From assembly GCA_963969495.1 (NCBI GenBank), contig OZ018326.1, positions 177,919,497 through 177,983,496 of the forward strand: a DNA stretch of 64,000 nt, given 5' to 3'. How positions within the stretch are numbered: the first letter of the stretch is position 1; each line of letters starts with the position of its first letter. Below the pieces are notes generated by a model. That model did not search any database and was not told the origin of the DNA. It was given only the letters and a program-made list of their open reading frames with translations. Made by a program: the position numbers and the translations under genes. This DNA comes from Ceratothoa steindachneri. Lineage: Eukaryota; Arthropoda; Malacostraca; Isopoda; Cymothoidae. Shown here one piece after another: positions 10,530 to 20,727 of the stretch.

Positions 10530-10535
10530 TATGTA

Positions 10536-10584
<49 letters not shown>
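10477..10584. repeat. (AT)n microsatellite
   Basis: A nearly pure AT dinucleotide tract is interrupted by gatatgtatgc near 10530. It follows immediately on the PLE arm. Confidence 0.95.
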
Positions 10585-10588
<4 letters not shown>

Positions 10589-10615
10589 ACAATTGTTAAA
10601 TCCAATGACAGATTC

Positions 10616-10623
10616 CAAATATG
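10616..10623. repeat. left 8-bp target site duplication CAAATATG
   Basis: This is identical to 11789-11796 and directly flanks the inverted ends of the TIR element. Confidence 0.8.
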
Positions 10624-11788
10624 GGTAATTATGTAGACGAGGGGCCCGGCCGATAAGATGTACTATTTCGTTCGGGTTTCAAAATGTTTCACGTTTTTTG
10701 AGTACATTTACAGGTAAATATGTAGACGAGCGGCCCGACCGATAAAACTTACTATTTTCGTCCGTGTTCCAAAATGTTTCACGTTTTTGGAGTACATTTA
10801 AGGGGATGGCTCGTGTTATTATGTTCTGACGTTTACAAAGGTGAATGCTTTAACTACATCATGTCAGCGTCTTCAATCGTTTTGCGAATTAAAATATGGG
10901 TTGGGGGGGGGGGACGTCAGAAATGCTAGATTTCAATTTTTTTCCTACTTAACAGCTTTTTATTATCCTCCTTTGGAGTCATTTTTATTTGTCAATATAT
11001 TTTTCCCCATTTTACTATTTTTGTTACCTTCTTTTATACATTTAAATGTAATTAGCTAGATTATTTCAAGGAACTACTTGTTTTTTAGCAGTTTGGGTGT
11101 CAAAGATTCCCCTTTTACGCAGTTTGAAAATAATCACGAATTGTGAATTATTAATGCTAGTTTCTGATAAAGATAAATTACACACCTGTTTGGATGTTCA
11201 TAATTTAGTGCGAATTAAAAGCGAATGCGACATTTGTGGCCGGGCATTAGATGTGACCCCTCAGTTTGAATTTAGATGCTCTAAAATAAAACGTGATTCA
11301 AGTCAGCAAGATTTCGAATAGGACGCAGACGCGCAAAATAAATAGGCTTTCCTCTTCGCTATTTCGGAAGTATAATCACTGCAATTAGTATAGAAACAGC
11401 GTTTTTCGTTTGTTTTTTTCGGGCAATTATGTAAAAAAAAATGGTCTACGTAAACAACGTTTTCGGTTTGTTTACTTTCGGGCATTTTTTTAATACAAAA
11501 AATGGCGGCTGCTATCATTCGAAGAAAACTCTAACGCGCATGAATATTCAAACACGGGTGAACGATAATATTTACACGAAAATAATTTTTCCGGCCGGGC
11601 CGCTCGTCTTCATGTTTACCCATTTACAGAGGTGAATGCTTTAACTACATCATGTCAGCGCCTTTAATCGTTTTGCGAATTATAATAGGGGTTGGGGGGT
11701 GGGGTATGACGTCAGAAATGACACGGGTGAACGATAATATTTACACAAAATATTTTTTTCCGGCGGGCCGCTCGTCTACATGTTTACC
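10624..11788 (+). mobile_element. 1,165-bp TIR DNA transposon with 8-bp TSD (Merlin-like?)
   Basis: The left end GGTAATTATGTAGACGAG and the right end, read in reverse complement, GGTAAACATGTAGACGAG are inverted copies that share a following CGGCCCG-rich block. Outside them lies a perfect direct repeat CAAATATG. The left terminal segment is doubled (10624-10712 and 10713-10801, period 89). The right one is also doubled (ends at 11620 and 11788), with a 100-bp block between them (11624-11720) that repeats 10829-10924. An internal ORF at 11097-11321 has a zinc-ribbon-like pattern. Eight-bp duplications occur in hAT, P and Merlin superfamilies; the zinc ribbon favours Merlin, but no DDE core is visible. 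Probably a defective or non-autonomous copy inserted into PLE-like sequence. Confidence 0.75.
11090..11321 (+). CDS. small ORF with zinc-ribbon-like motif inside TIR element
   Basis: The frame of about 75 codons ends at a TAG at 11319. It contains IKSECDICGRALDVTPQFE followed by FRCSK, a C-x2-C...C pattern like the N-terminal zinc ribbon of ISXO2/IS1016-type (Merlin) transposases, where CxxC is followed by an aromatic-Arg-Cys. There is no ATG at the start. The frame opens just after a T-rich tract ending in TAG (11076-11088), which looks like a splice acceptor, so it may be an internal exon (inference). No catalytic DDE residues follow: downstream of the stop is non-coding sequence with AT-rich short repeats. 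It is therefore likely a truncated transposase, but family assignment rests on one motif. Confidence 0.4.
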
Positions 11789-11796
11789 CAAATATG
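11789..11796. repeat. right 8-bp target site duplication CAAATATG
   Basis: This is identical to 10616-10623. Confidence 0.8.
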
Positions 11797-11914
11797 TTAT
11801 TAAAACCACTGTTGAGGAGCGTAGTATTTATTATCTCGAGACCAGTTTCGGCATGGAGTTTGTCATGTCAGCCTCAGTCGAACACTAAGAATACATGCAG
11901 TCCCAACAAGTACA

Positions 11915-11963
<49 letters not shown>
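11915..11963. repeat. (AT)n microsatellite
   Basis: A pure AT dinucleotide run. Together with 10477-10584 it brackets the PLE-like sequence into which the TIR element inserted. Confidence 0.95.
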
Positions 11964-11966
<3 letters not shown>

Positions 11967-12059
11967 TACAGAGATCCATTTGATGTTCCTAATCAGCGAG
12001 TGTGTATTTATCTTCATTAAATATATCTTATAAGATTAGATCTTTGACGTAGGGGCTAC

Positions 12060-12790
12060 ATTTGAATTGTCCATCCGATAGGTTCAAGTTGGGGAATTCA
12101 TCTATAATGGTGGATTCAATGACCTATCTAATGAGAGCTCTTCGGGGAGGGGGGCGAGAGGCGATACGAGCCTCTGTATATACACACACATGGATGACTG
12201 GCCGGGTAGCCACAGATGACTAGTCTCAACCTTGCATGGATTCGAGGCTTTAAGAGATAAAACGGGGGATCGGAGGCTTATTCGAGGGACATTAACCACG
12301 GAGAATTTAATCTTTAGTAGTAACACTAACTGGAGGGAATATTCATGCCAAACGGAATGTACCGGAATCAAGGATGGGCCAATTGACTGAGGCTCAGATT
12401 CAGATTCTTCGTTATATCTCTAGCCTTCGGCTCGTCGAGAAAAGGGAGCGCAATTGAGAAGATAATGACGTGTTTCGTTGTAAAAGGCAGGCCTATACTA
12501 TCGATGCCCGATTGGAACCAATAATATAGAGGTAACAGCCAGAACCGTAGGGGGAGCGTGTGGGAATCTCTCCACGAACCAACACGACACTTTAGGAATC
12601 GGAGGTACTCCCGCTGTAGTTTCTTGATAACCCCCTGGGAGACCAGGGAAGCGCGCGTTTGAGATTCCAATCCCTGGCTTATTGCATGAAGCAGTTTGAT
12701 ATTCTGACTATGCTCATGGTCCTCGCTCATGTGGACTGACCCTGTGGTTTCGACGGGCCTCATGGCAGCAAAGAGACTCAATTCTCGACA
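12060..12790 (-). pseudogene. unidentified broken ORF pair, possibly env-like
   Basis: Two adjoining minus-strand frames (137 codons at 12781-12368, then 89 codons at 12371-12102) plus a further piece near 12060 look like one protein with a frame break. The first contains LPLRFWLLPLYYWFQSG and IIFSIALPFLDEPKAR, hydrophobic strands followed by an acidic-basic turn, and the second SLKASNPCKVETSHLWL. It lies downstream of the gypsy RT/RNase H on the same strand. That placement, and the patchy resemblance to envelope-type proteins of insect gypsy elements, suggests an env-like third ORF, but no clear fusion peptide, cleavage site or transmembrane anchor was seen. It could instead be an unrelated gene fragment. 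There is no function to assign with confidence. Confidence 0.25.
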
Positions 12791-13319
12791 ACTTTTCCAT
12801 TCCCAAGATGTTAACTTTAAAAAAAGTGAAATCTGACAACCGCTGGATGGCTGTTAAAAGTCTCAAATTTTCATAACCTCAATAGGGGGGCAATTTGGGG
12901 ATACCTTACCTTGAACGAGTCGTTCTTTGGTGGCTCGGACATATGTACGTAAAGAGATTATCCAAGAACAAACGGGATAAATGAACTCGACAAGAACACA
13001 AGGGATACAAAGACTAACATTAGTTAAAACGGGGGCCGATCACCTAAGGTCAATAACGACCTAGAGCTACAGAAAAAAAATAAAAAATAAATAAATTACT
13101 CACACAAAAGATAAAAACAATACCAAAAGAAACAAAAGAGAACTATGAAATACGGGAATTAATTGATCCGAACGACACATTACCGGATCGTTCTTTATTT
13201 GAGAAAAGAGATACTTATTTTCCGAATATATCTATTTTGAACAGTAGAAACAATAATTAAACATAACAGGTGCAAGCATAAAATTTACCTAGATTAGTTT
13301 GAATAAGCTCTAAGAGGTT
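12791..13319. other. spacer between gypsy RNase H and env-like fragment
   Basis: No protein motif is visible. The word gttctttGGTGGCTCGGA near 12920 looks like an LTR end followed by a tRNA-primer site on the plus strand, but without a partner LTR I do not call it. Confidence 0.25.
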
Positions 13320-13324
13320 TATAC

Positions 13325-14755
13325 ACAAGCTTTTCGCAACACAATTCTCGGATCCTTTTATATAATTGATTCTAAATTGATACTATTGGATGTAGAAACT
13401 CCCGTGCATATATCAACCATTGTTGCATTTTACATTTGATAAATATGCGAGGAGCTTATGATCCCTCTTTACAAGGAACTCTTTCTGTAATAAAAACATT
13501 CTAAAATTCAGTATGGACCATATAATGCCCAAGACTCCCTTTCAATAGAGGCATAATTTTTCTCGCGCTGTAGAAGCTTACGGCTCGCGTAGGCGACGTA
13601 GTAACTATCGTTATCATCGCTATACTCTAGTAAAACGCATGCTAATTCTTCATACTGGCATCGGATCTGATACCAAACGTCTTCTTAGGGTTAGGGGGCA
13701 GGAGAATATGGGCGCAAGCTAATTTTTCCTCCAGCTGTTCGAAGTGGGAGAGAGCTAATAGGATCCAGACAAGGTGTTCCGGGGACTTCATTTTCTGCAA
13801 GTCACACAAAGGGGCCTGGAGAGAAGTGAAATGGAGGACGAAGCGTCTGCTTAAAGAAGCAGATCCTATCAAGGATCTGAGCTGCTTCTTATTGGACGGA
13901 CGGGGCATTTCCTCAATGGCGCGGATTTTGTCCTCCTAGGGGGACAAATGGTTGTTCCCAATTTGATAGCTAAGGTAGTCAATCGTATTATAAGCAAAAT
14001 GACCCTTGCTCGATCCGATTGTGAGTCCGTGCTGGCGCAGGCGACGCATCAGGGCCTGGAGGGCGATCACGTGATGGTCCCACTCACGAGTTACAACGTA
14101 AATGTTATTGAAATAAAAGGTCACGTTTGCCAACTCGACTAATATTCTCTGCATCATGCGATTGTATTTACTACAGGCCGTCACTAAGCCTAACGGGAGA
14201 CGGCGGAACCGCAATAAACCTTTGTCTGTGGATACAGCCGTGTATCTCTGTACACCTTCTTTTAACGGAATTTGATAATAAACCTTACATTGTTCCAATT
14301 CGGTAATGCAATTGGGCTCGTCAAAGAGTTGGAGGTTTTGGTCAAACAAGGTCACCGAATTAAGTTTCCGAAAATTGACGCAAATCCTTTATACTGGTCT
14401 GACTTCTTTACCAACACTGTGGTGAAGCAGGAATTAGAGTGGGACGGTTCTATAATCTTTATATTTAACAATTTAGTAACTTCTGCGCGTTGAAGACCTC
14501 TCTTAAATGAATGCGCAGTGGGTACGGATTAGAACGAATTGATTCCTGGGTAGTTCAAATAATATCATGATAGAACTGAGCGGCATAGAAGGAAACCTCT
14601 CTAAAAACACGTCTCCGAAGTGTCTCAATAAGAGCTGCTGCTGACTCTTTGACTCTGGATGCAGCTGGGCTTTAATGTCTAGATCAGATCACAGGGATTC
14701 GGTAGCGCTGGGCACGTTGGGCAAAGGGTATTCCTTGTCCTGCTCACTACAAGCC
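13325..14755 (-). pseudogene. gypsy linker, reverse transcriptase and RNase H
   Basis: The linker (14740-14560) shows ATES, DLDIKAQLHPESKSQ and LLRHFGDVF in shifting frames, the block that precedes RT in Gmr1-like gypsy. RT (14355-13936) has ELEQCKVYYQIPLKEG, YTAVSTDKGLLRFRRLPLGL and FYFNNIYVVTREWDHH. The catalytic YxDD is changed to YFNN, so it is dead. It then gives IDYLSYQIGNNHLSP. The tether and RNase H (13908-13642) have NKKQLRSLIG and FGIRSDASM, which holds the first RNase H Asp. After a frameshift come VLLEYSDDNDSYYVAYASRK, KRDHKLLAYLS and NYIKGSENCVA, the family ending that precedes DYLSR. Many residues match a recent family, but frameshifts and stops disrupt it. Confidence 0.8.
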
Positions 14756-14759
14756 ACTT

Positions 14760-15010
14760 TCACTAAATCACTACATTTAGCGGATCTAATGGGTGAATGA
14801 AGCTAATCCGGTCGATTGCCACATGGGCGAAAGGTCCAGCTGTAATGGATCCCTTGTACAACGGAGCGGGTCTGTCACGTCCTTTTGTGGCTGTACTTTG
14901 ACAGATATCACATGAACGGCAATAATTACGGATGTTATTTTCCACACCGGGCCAATAAATATAGTTAAAGATATTTTGAGCTGTTTTAATATGGCGGAAT
15001 TGGCCAGAGA
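14760..15010 (-). pseudogene. gypsy integrase fragment: HHCC zinc domain and core start
   Basis: The minus strand gives KKAHNSLFSGQFRHIKTAQ, then FNYIYWPGVENNIRNYCRSC and DICQ, an intact H-H-C-C integrase zinc domain. After this comes RDRPAPLYKGSITAGPFAHV and AIDR, where the first catalytic Asp of the integrase core sits. The frame ends shortly after, with HPLDP, and the remaining core (second Asp, Glu) and C-terminal domain are absent. The sequence passes directly into the pre-RT linker. Integrase joins element cDNA to host DNA. Its place upstream of RT is the notable point. Confidence 0.75.
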
Positions 15011-15231
15011 AAAGACTATTATGGGCCTTCTTTAATATTAGGGGTATCTACGAACAGGGGATGCATAATGCATGGCCCTCGGAAGTTGCATATGATGGGG
15101 GAAACGGGGTTACTAATACTTAGGCCATATTTTTGGCGGAAAAACTTATCTTCAGTTGAAAATACATTATTCGTTACACATAAGCGCACTAATTTAATAA
15201 TTTTAGGGATCGATAAAGGTAGGTTAATATA

Positions 15232-16200
15232 CTAATTGGGAAGAAATTTCGATTACACGTCAAGCGCTTCATCGACCTGGACTTTGAGGATCCATTCCCA
15301 ACCTCTTATCTGGTTCCGATATGTAGACGACTTCATGTCGGCATTGCCCATAGACAACAACAATTTCAATGAATTTTTCCACAACCTGAATTTGTTACAC
15401 CCATCGATAAAATTCAGAGTAGAATAAAAACAGAATAATTCTCTACCGTTTCTGGATGTAAATATCTACCGTTTAAATAATTATATTCAGTGTTCAATAC
15501 AATACAATAAATTTTTTATCACCACATGACAAATCCGATATTTCTTCCCTTTTTCTCCGAGCCTATAGAACATGCGACTCAATCTTCCTTCAGGATGAAA
15601 TTAACCATCTTATCTGCAATTTCATTGAACTAAAATATCCAATTCACCTCATAAATAAATGCCATTCGAATGCATGAAAAAACTTATATGCTACCTCAAC
15701 ACTACGAAGGGACGATTTTAAATTAATGTATTAGTTTCCCATATGCTCTAGCCTTGGCTCCTCTAAAATCACATGCGAACGGAAATAACATCAATATTAC
15801 ATTTAAATATTCTAATACCATTCAAAAATTGTTGACTAGACTGCGTCCAATCAATGTTGATGCTGGAGTTTACAGTATACCATGCTATAATTACAACTTA
15901 ACATACATCGGAGAATCGGGCCACTTTAATAAGAGAATGAAAGAATATTTAGCTGATATCAGAAGGTGTACGAATTCTTCAAGTCTCTCTACGCACATGC
16001 AAACCACGAACATAGAATTCCTTTTAACCATGCAAAAATCATTTATAAATGAAACAATTATATTGAGAGAAGAATTGCGGTATCCATCATTATCAACAAA
16101 GTTCATAATTTCAATTTTTTTGAAGGGCAATAAAAATTTAACAAAGATATATCAAATAGAGTCGTCAATCGTATTTATAAGCCCCCAGACGTAATACCTC
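15232..16200 (+). pseudogene. Penelope-like element: RT end and GIY-YIG endonuclease
   Basis: From 15236 the frame gives LIWFRYVDDFMSALP, the palm motif C with the YVDD catalytic pair of PLE RT, followed by FNEFFHNLNLLHPSIKF. A stop at 15425 breaks the frame. Pieces with RAYRTCDS and LKYPIHLINKC (15560-15670) form the thumb. A 146-codon frame (15754-16194) then carries the linker and nuclease: NVDAGVYSIPCYNYNLTYIG, followed by ESGHFNKRMKEYLADIRRC. YIG is intact; the linker is of the IPCxxxxxxYIGES type, like the 9.9-kb copy. The C-terminal part (ESSIVFIS near 16170) includes the usual end. It is 5'-truncated, with about half of the RT missing. Confidence 0.8.
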
Positions 16201-16454
16201 TCGAGGATTAGCAACTCTCCAGATTGTTTCCGGTTCCATTTCATTTTCTTTAGGTTGTCATTCACAACAGATTCACTCCTGCTTTTTCATTTTGTTTAGG
16301 ATGTGTCTTACCTTAAATATATATATATACTATTACTCCTTACCTAGTTCCTTCATTATTAGTTGAAAATAGAATCTGGCTGAAACTACTAAAAAGGTGA
16401 ACATAAATAAAATCTTGATTCAAATATTGTGGTTTACCATTATCTTTCACTGAT
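16201..16454. other. AT-rich spacer
   Basis: Possible 3' untranslated region of the PLE. No hammerhead-like core was found here. Confidence 0.35.
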
Positions 16455-17345
16455 ATACGAGGGGCAGGCAATAAGTTTTGTGAATCGGTAGGGCAAAACA
16501 GAGGAAGGGGGATGGCTGTTTCTGGGGGTGTTAGGAAAAGTTATGACAATTCAGGACCTGCAGCCGCACGCTCCTGCCTCGTCTATTTAAGAAGCAGTAG
16601 CTGATCGCAGATCGTCAGTCACAAATTTTTCAACAATGGAGAAGGTTGAGCACCGCGCAGTGATAAAATTTTTAACCAAGGAGGGCAAGAATGCAAAAGA
16701 GATCCATGAACGCATGGTTGCAGTATACACCGACACCGCCCCTTCCTATGTAACCATTGCTCGCTGGAATAGGGAGTTCCGCCATGGTCGGGAGTCCCTT
16801 GAAGATTAGCTCTGTCCAGGACGCCGGTCAGACGTGACCAACGAGAACAATTTGGCACCCGTGGAGAGGATGATCCTCGAAAATCGATGGGTGTAGACGA
16901 AAAAATCGAGCGAGAACTTGGAATATCACATGAAAGTGTTATCAACATCATCCACGACAATTTGGCCATGCCCAAGGTCTCTTCCCTTTGGGTCTCTAGA
17001 AACCTCACGCCCCATGATCGGCTTCAACGTCGTCAAAGTCCAATAGGCCAGAGTTGCACAAGATGCCCGGCGCGAGTGCGGATTCGAGGAGTTCAACCAT
17101 CCCTCCTACAGTCCGGTGCTGGCCCCTTGCGACTACTTTTTTATTCCGCCAGCTCAAGGCTGCACTGCGTGGACGCTGGTTTGGGGACGATTAAGAAATC
17201 CAGCTCTTCGTCCAAAAGTGGATTGAACAGCAGTCAGGAGATTTCTGGTTGTCGGGAATTCAAAGCCTCAGGGACAAGTGGCGCAAGTGCATTGAAGTAA
17301 AGGGTAGTTATATTGAAAAATAATAAAACACTTTTGATAATATCT
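16455..17345 (+). mobile_element. internally deleted mariner element
   Basis: The left end near TA at 16455 reads acgaggggcaggcaataag. The right end near 17345 gives the reverse complement acgagatattatcaaaagtg, so the two share ACGAG and a following A-rich/AGT stretch, as degraded TIRs. The coding region between them retains only the start and end of the transposase. Confidence 0.65.
16636..17310 (+). pseudogene. mariner transposase, middle deleted
   Basis: It begins at ATG 16636 with MEKVEHRAVIKFLTKEGKN and AKEIHERMVAVY, the helix-turn-helix of mariner transposases, through TIARWNREFRHGRESLED. It then meets a stop (16807), followed by CPGRRSDVT and ERELGISHESVINIIHD in another frame (second helix-turn-helix), and ends the N-terminal half at SRNLTPHDRLQR. 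The sequence jumps near 17040 to NHPSYSPVLAPCDYFF, the third catalytic Asp region, then LKAALRGRWFG, FVQKWIEQQSGDFWL and [12 protein letters not shown], the normal C-terminus. The block with the first two catalytic Asp residues is gone, about 120 residues. The family protein is about 345 residues. Confidence 0.8.
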
Positions 17346-17350
17346 CGTTT

Positions 17351-17352
<2 letters not shown>

Positions 17353-17419
<67 letters not shown>

Positions 17420-17424
17420 TATAT

Positions 17425-17492
<68 letters not shown>

Positions 17493-17527
17493 TATATACA
17501 TATATTAATATATATACATATATATAA
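17353..17527. repeat. (AT)n/(TATATATTAA) microsatellite
   Basis: A long AT run with a gatatatactac interruption near 17420 and a short TATATTAATATATACA higher-order pattern at the right end. Frames through it encode only Ile-Tyr repeats. Confidence 0.95.
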
Positions 17528-20475
17528 CTACACTTACACGCAGATGACTTGGGCCGACTAGTGGGGGAGGAAGATAATGAGAATGGGGAAAAAAAGTCGA
17601 CCCCTACTGGGTGGGTAATTATTATCAAAATCAGAGTGTGTAGATCGGCTGGAAAGGTCAAATGATAGCCGGGAACTGTTTAATTTTATTTAAATAATGT
17701 TACAAAAATAAAGTTTAATAACTAAAAAAAAAGAAATATTAAATATATACAAAGCAGGTGTAAGTGAGATACGTGATCAAATAAGTAACGAACACGCTCG
17801 GTGTTATCAAAGTAGTCTTAAAAAGGGGCTGCACTAAACCGAAATTCAAATAGTAAAAATTGATTTGGGAAGACCTGATTATAACTAGATTCGCAGCGTG
17901 GCCTCTTGCATGGGCGTAGACGTCGAAGGGAAGGTAACTCAGGGAGGCGAGTATGCAACAAGAGAATATTTCTTACATGGAAAAGGTACCTGTTTTACCT
18001 CAAGATATTGATGAAGGAGGACTGGTTTTACCTCCGGATTCTCGAGATTAGGAGCCCGTCAAATAGCCTTTTGGGTTCTTTCTTGCATCGCGATTATGAG
18101 GGACGAGATGGAATCGCCCCGAGCGCAGGAGATAGGCCTCGTAAGGTAAACACAGAATGTCTGATAAATCTTTGTTCGCCCGATTTCTTCCTTTTTCTAC
18201 GGTTACAGCCACGTGGCTCTTCTCAGGATTCAAGGTGGACCTCCAGATCCTCTTAGATTCTATTCCTCCACATTAATATTTTCCATATAACTGGTTTCTT
18301 TCCAATTGATTATTCCTCTACTAAGGATGTGACTGGTTGCTTTAGCATTTTTAAATCATTACTTGCTCCTTCATTTGAAAACTTGAAACCTAGTTCAAGG
18401 CAGCTGTTGAAGGCTACAACGCATATGAACCTTGCGCCATTGATCTGAGACACTCCCCACGAGACACTCACGTACCCACTTCGTAGTACATTGGAAGTGA
18501 AGAAAAACCCTTCTACAGGTAAGATTCGCCCCGTGTGCCCAAAGGTCTGTTTCGGCGTGCTTTAAGGTTTAATCTACAATTGGAATGCTGGGTGCATTGT
18601 AATGCCCACATAGCTATGAAATTAAGTTCCTATTTTGCCAGGAGGGGTATGTATCTGTTACATATTTTCACTTCATGCACCTTCACCTGGTTTCTTAAAA
18701 AACTCTTTTAACAAAATTTACACATCTTAGTTCTTTTAATAGTTAATAAATTTATTACTTAAAACTAGTGCAAACTAGAGCTCGATATTTTGATCATGTT
18801 CTTTACGTGTTTGATTGGCTTTCGGCTCCTTTGGGGCAGCCGGCTCTTCCACTTCGGTTTGTTTTTTCAAATAATTTCCTAGAAGTACTAGTTCTATTCT
18901 AGCGACTTATTCTTTTATACTGGGCAATATTTTTTTAATACTAATGTTTTTACACTTCGAATTGTTGTTTTCAATTACCCCTTCCTAGTACTAGTTTTAT
19001 TGACTTGTTATTTCTCCTACTAAATTGTTATTATCTACTTTTGGTTGCTACTTTTGTCGCCGTACTCATTCATATATCATTAACGAGATTATTGCACACT
19101 CAGCTGTTTCTTTCAATTTCCTTACTAGAACTAGTTCCTGTCACTTGTATTTTGCACAAGTAATTTTGTTCATTATTAGTACTCTATTTTTTCGATTATT
19201 TCTCTCACCTTTTCTCTACCACATCATGATCTATCGATTCATGGAAGAGTTTTGAGAGGAAGAAAGAATAACGAGAAAAAAGGTGTCTGAATCAACAAGG
19301 GCTTTTCCATTAGTGAAGGAATATAGGATAGAGAGAAAAAGAAATAGAAGATAAGATAGGCTAAAGAATAATAAATATAAAACATATATTAATGGATTAT
19401 AACCATTTCCCTTGCAACCCTTATCAACCTTAAATACTAGAGCTAGTAGTTCGTATCAATAGCACAAGGAATCTAAAATACGAACATTACCCCCACACAT
19501 CCAGCCTTGAGAAAAGTAAAAACACGATCTGGTCAGGTTAGATGAGAAGGGCTTGCAATAGTTCATTTGTCTTCGTCACCATCTGTAGGCTTGGGAGAGG
19601 TCAGCTGAAATTTCTCGCCCTAGTAGGAACCTCTCTTTACTTTCTCGGGGGAGGGGGCAGTAAAGTTGTGCACCCTTCTCTTCCTTAAGAGACATTTTAA
19701 CTTTCCTTAATATCACTATTTTTCCGAAATCCTCAGCCCAGAAATTTTGGTCATGTACAGCATAGACCACCTTGCTGCGGCTGACATCTGGAGGATTGTT
19801 TGCCTTTACGCCCCCAACACATGCAGTTTGTCCTTCCAGGCCTGAATATCTGCAGCTCTGTATCTTCAACACTATTTCACTTCATCAAACTCCATCATGT
19901 TTTTAACAGATACCTACTTACAAACTATCTGCAATCGATGCCCTCGTTGGTTTTTCGTTTTAAATAAAAACAACAACATTTGCGGACTCCTTTTTAAAAG
20001 GATTTACAAATGCTTTTAATAGTTTCGCTTATAAATAAGTAACTAGAGAAAATAACAGAATGAACAACATACAAATAAACAACAGGGTGAATAAAGATCG
20101 CGGGTGGAAATTCCTAGGGTAAACATGTTTATAGAGGGGATTGGATCTATGCTCAAAAGAGTTTATGTTCGTTCTTAAAAATATCTGTAGGCTTTGGAAA
20201 AATTGCTTAGAAAGCATTTAATGTAACCTTCTGGACCCAACTTTAAGGTTGGATTTCTCTTGTTTTATATTTTGAATTCATTTCTCTTTTCCATGTCTGT
20301 CCTCTTCCGTTCCATGAGTATCAGCATCTGCTACCGAATGCATATGTCGCCGTCATCAATTTATCCTAATATTAGGCTACCTGTAAAAAGACACAAAACA
20401 AAGCAAAATAATGCACACAGTGAACAAATAAAGAAATAACAAGCAAAACAAGATGCAGAAGAAAACCAAGAAGAA
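17528..20475. other. no recognisable gene
   Basis: About 3 kb of mixed composition. A 116-codon plus-strand ORF (17906-18256) and a 76-codon one (19025-19255) show no motif I know. Near 19770-19830 the plus strand reads ADIWRIVCLYAPN, which resembles a strand of LINE endonucleases, but nothing around it supports that. Confidence 0.4.
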
Positions 20476-20727
20476 ATGAAGGAGGCCCGTCTCCCTCCAA
20501 GATTTAGACATGCGCCCAACACCAAAGAGGATCGAGTGAGGAGGCCAGTCTCCTACAGAAAGTCGGAGGGTCCAGGCCTTTATGCGGATGAACCCGTCCC
20601 GAGAACAAGAGACAAGCTTTCTGACCCAGCTTGTACCCGTACCAAGACCGGGACAGGAGTTGTGCGCGTAGATCCTTCAGACTCGGACACTCAACAAGAA
20701 TACGGAGCTGCCAATAGTAGAGGCTGA
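20476..20727 (+). CDS. hypothetical 83-codon ORF, GC-rich island
   Basis: An ATG-started open frame is rich in Arg, Pro, Asp and Thr (for example RLPPRFRHAPNTKEDRVRR). GC content is clearly higher than the surrounding DNA and there is no stop for 252 bases. No domain is recognised. It might be the basic region of an unidentified retroelement gag or a chance ORF. No promoter or poly(A) signal was evident beside it. Confidence 0.2.
   Translation: MKEARLPPRFRHAPNTKEDRVRRPVSYRKSEGPGLYADEPVPRTRDKLSDPACTRTKTGTGVVRVDPSDSDTQQEYGAANSRG

Larger units (their letters stand above)
13320..15010 (-). mobile_element. Ty3/gypsy element with IN upstream of RT-RH (Gmr1-like), decayed
   Basis: On the minus strand the order is integrase zinc domain and core start (about 15010-14763), pre-RT linker (about 14740-14460), RT (about 14430-13930) and RNase H (about 13910-13325). 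Canonical Ty3/gypsy has RT-RH-IN. IN before RT is the known order of Gmr1-like gypsy elements. Most of the IN catalytic core is deleted at about 14763. LTRs were not identified. A PLE (+) begins at about 15232, immediately upstream. Confidence 0.65.

Noticed and set aside
12900..12940. Possible LTR end plus primer-binding site (TGGTGGCTCGGA)
   Set aside because: Opposite orientation to the adjacent gypsy copy, and no partner LTR was found.
17313..17661. ORFs on both strands coding Ile-Tyr repeats
   Set aside because: Translations of the (AT)n microsatellite.
19576..19872. Possible LINE endonuclease piece (ADIWRIVCLYAPN on the plus strand)
   Set aside because: A single short motif without neighbouring blocks; chance cannot be excluded.
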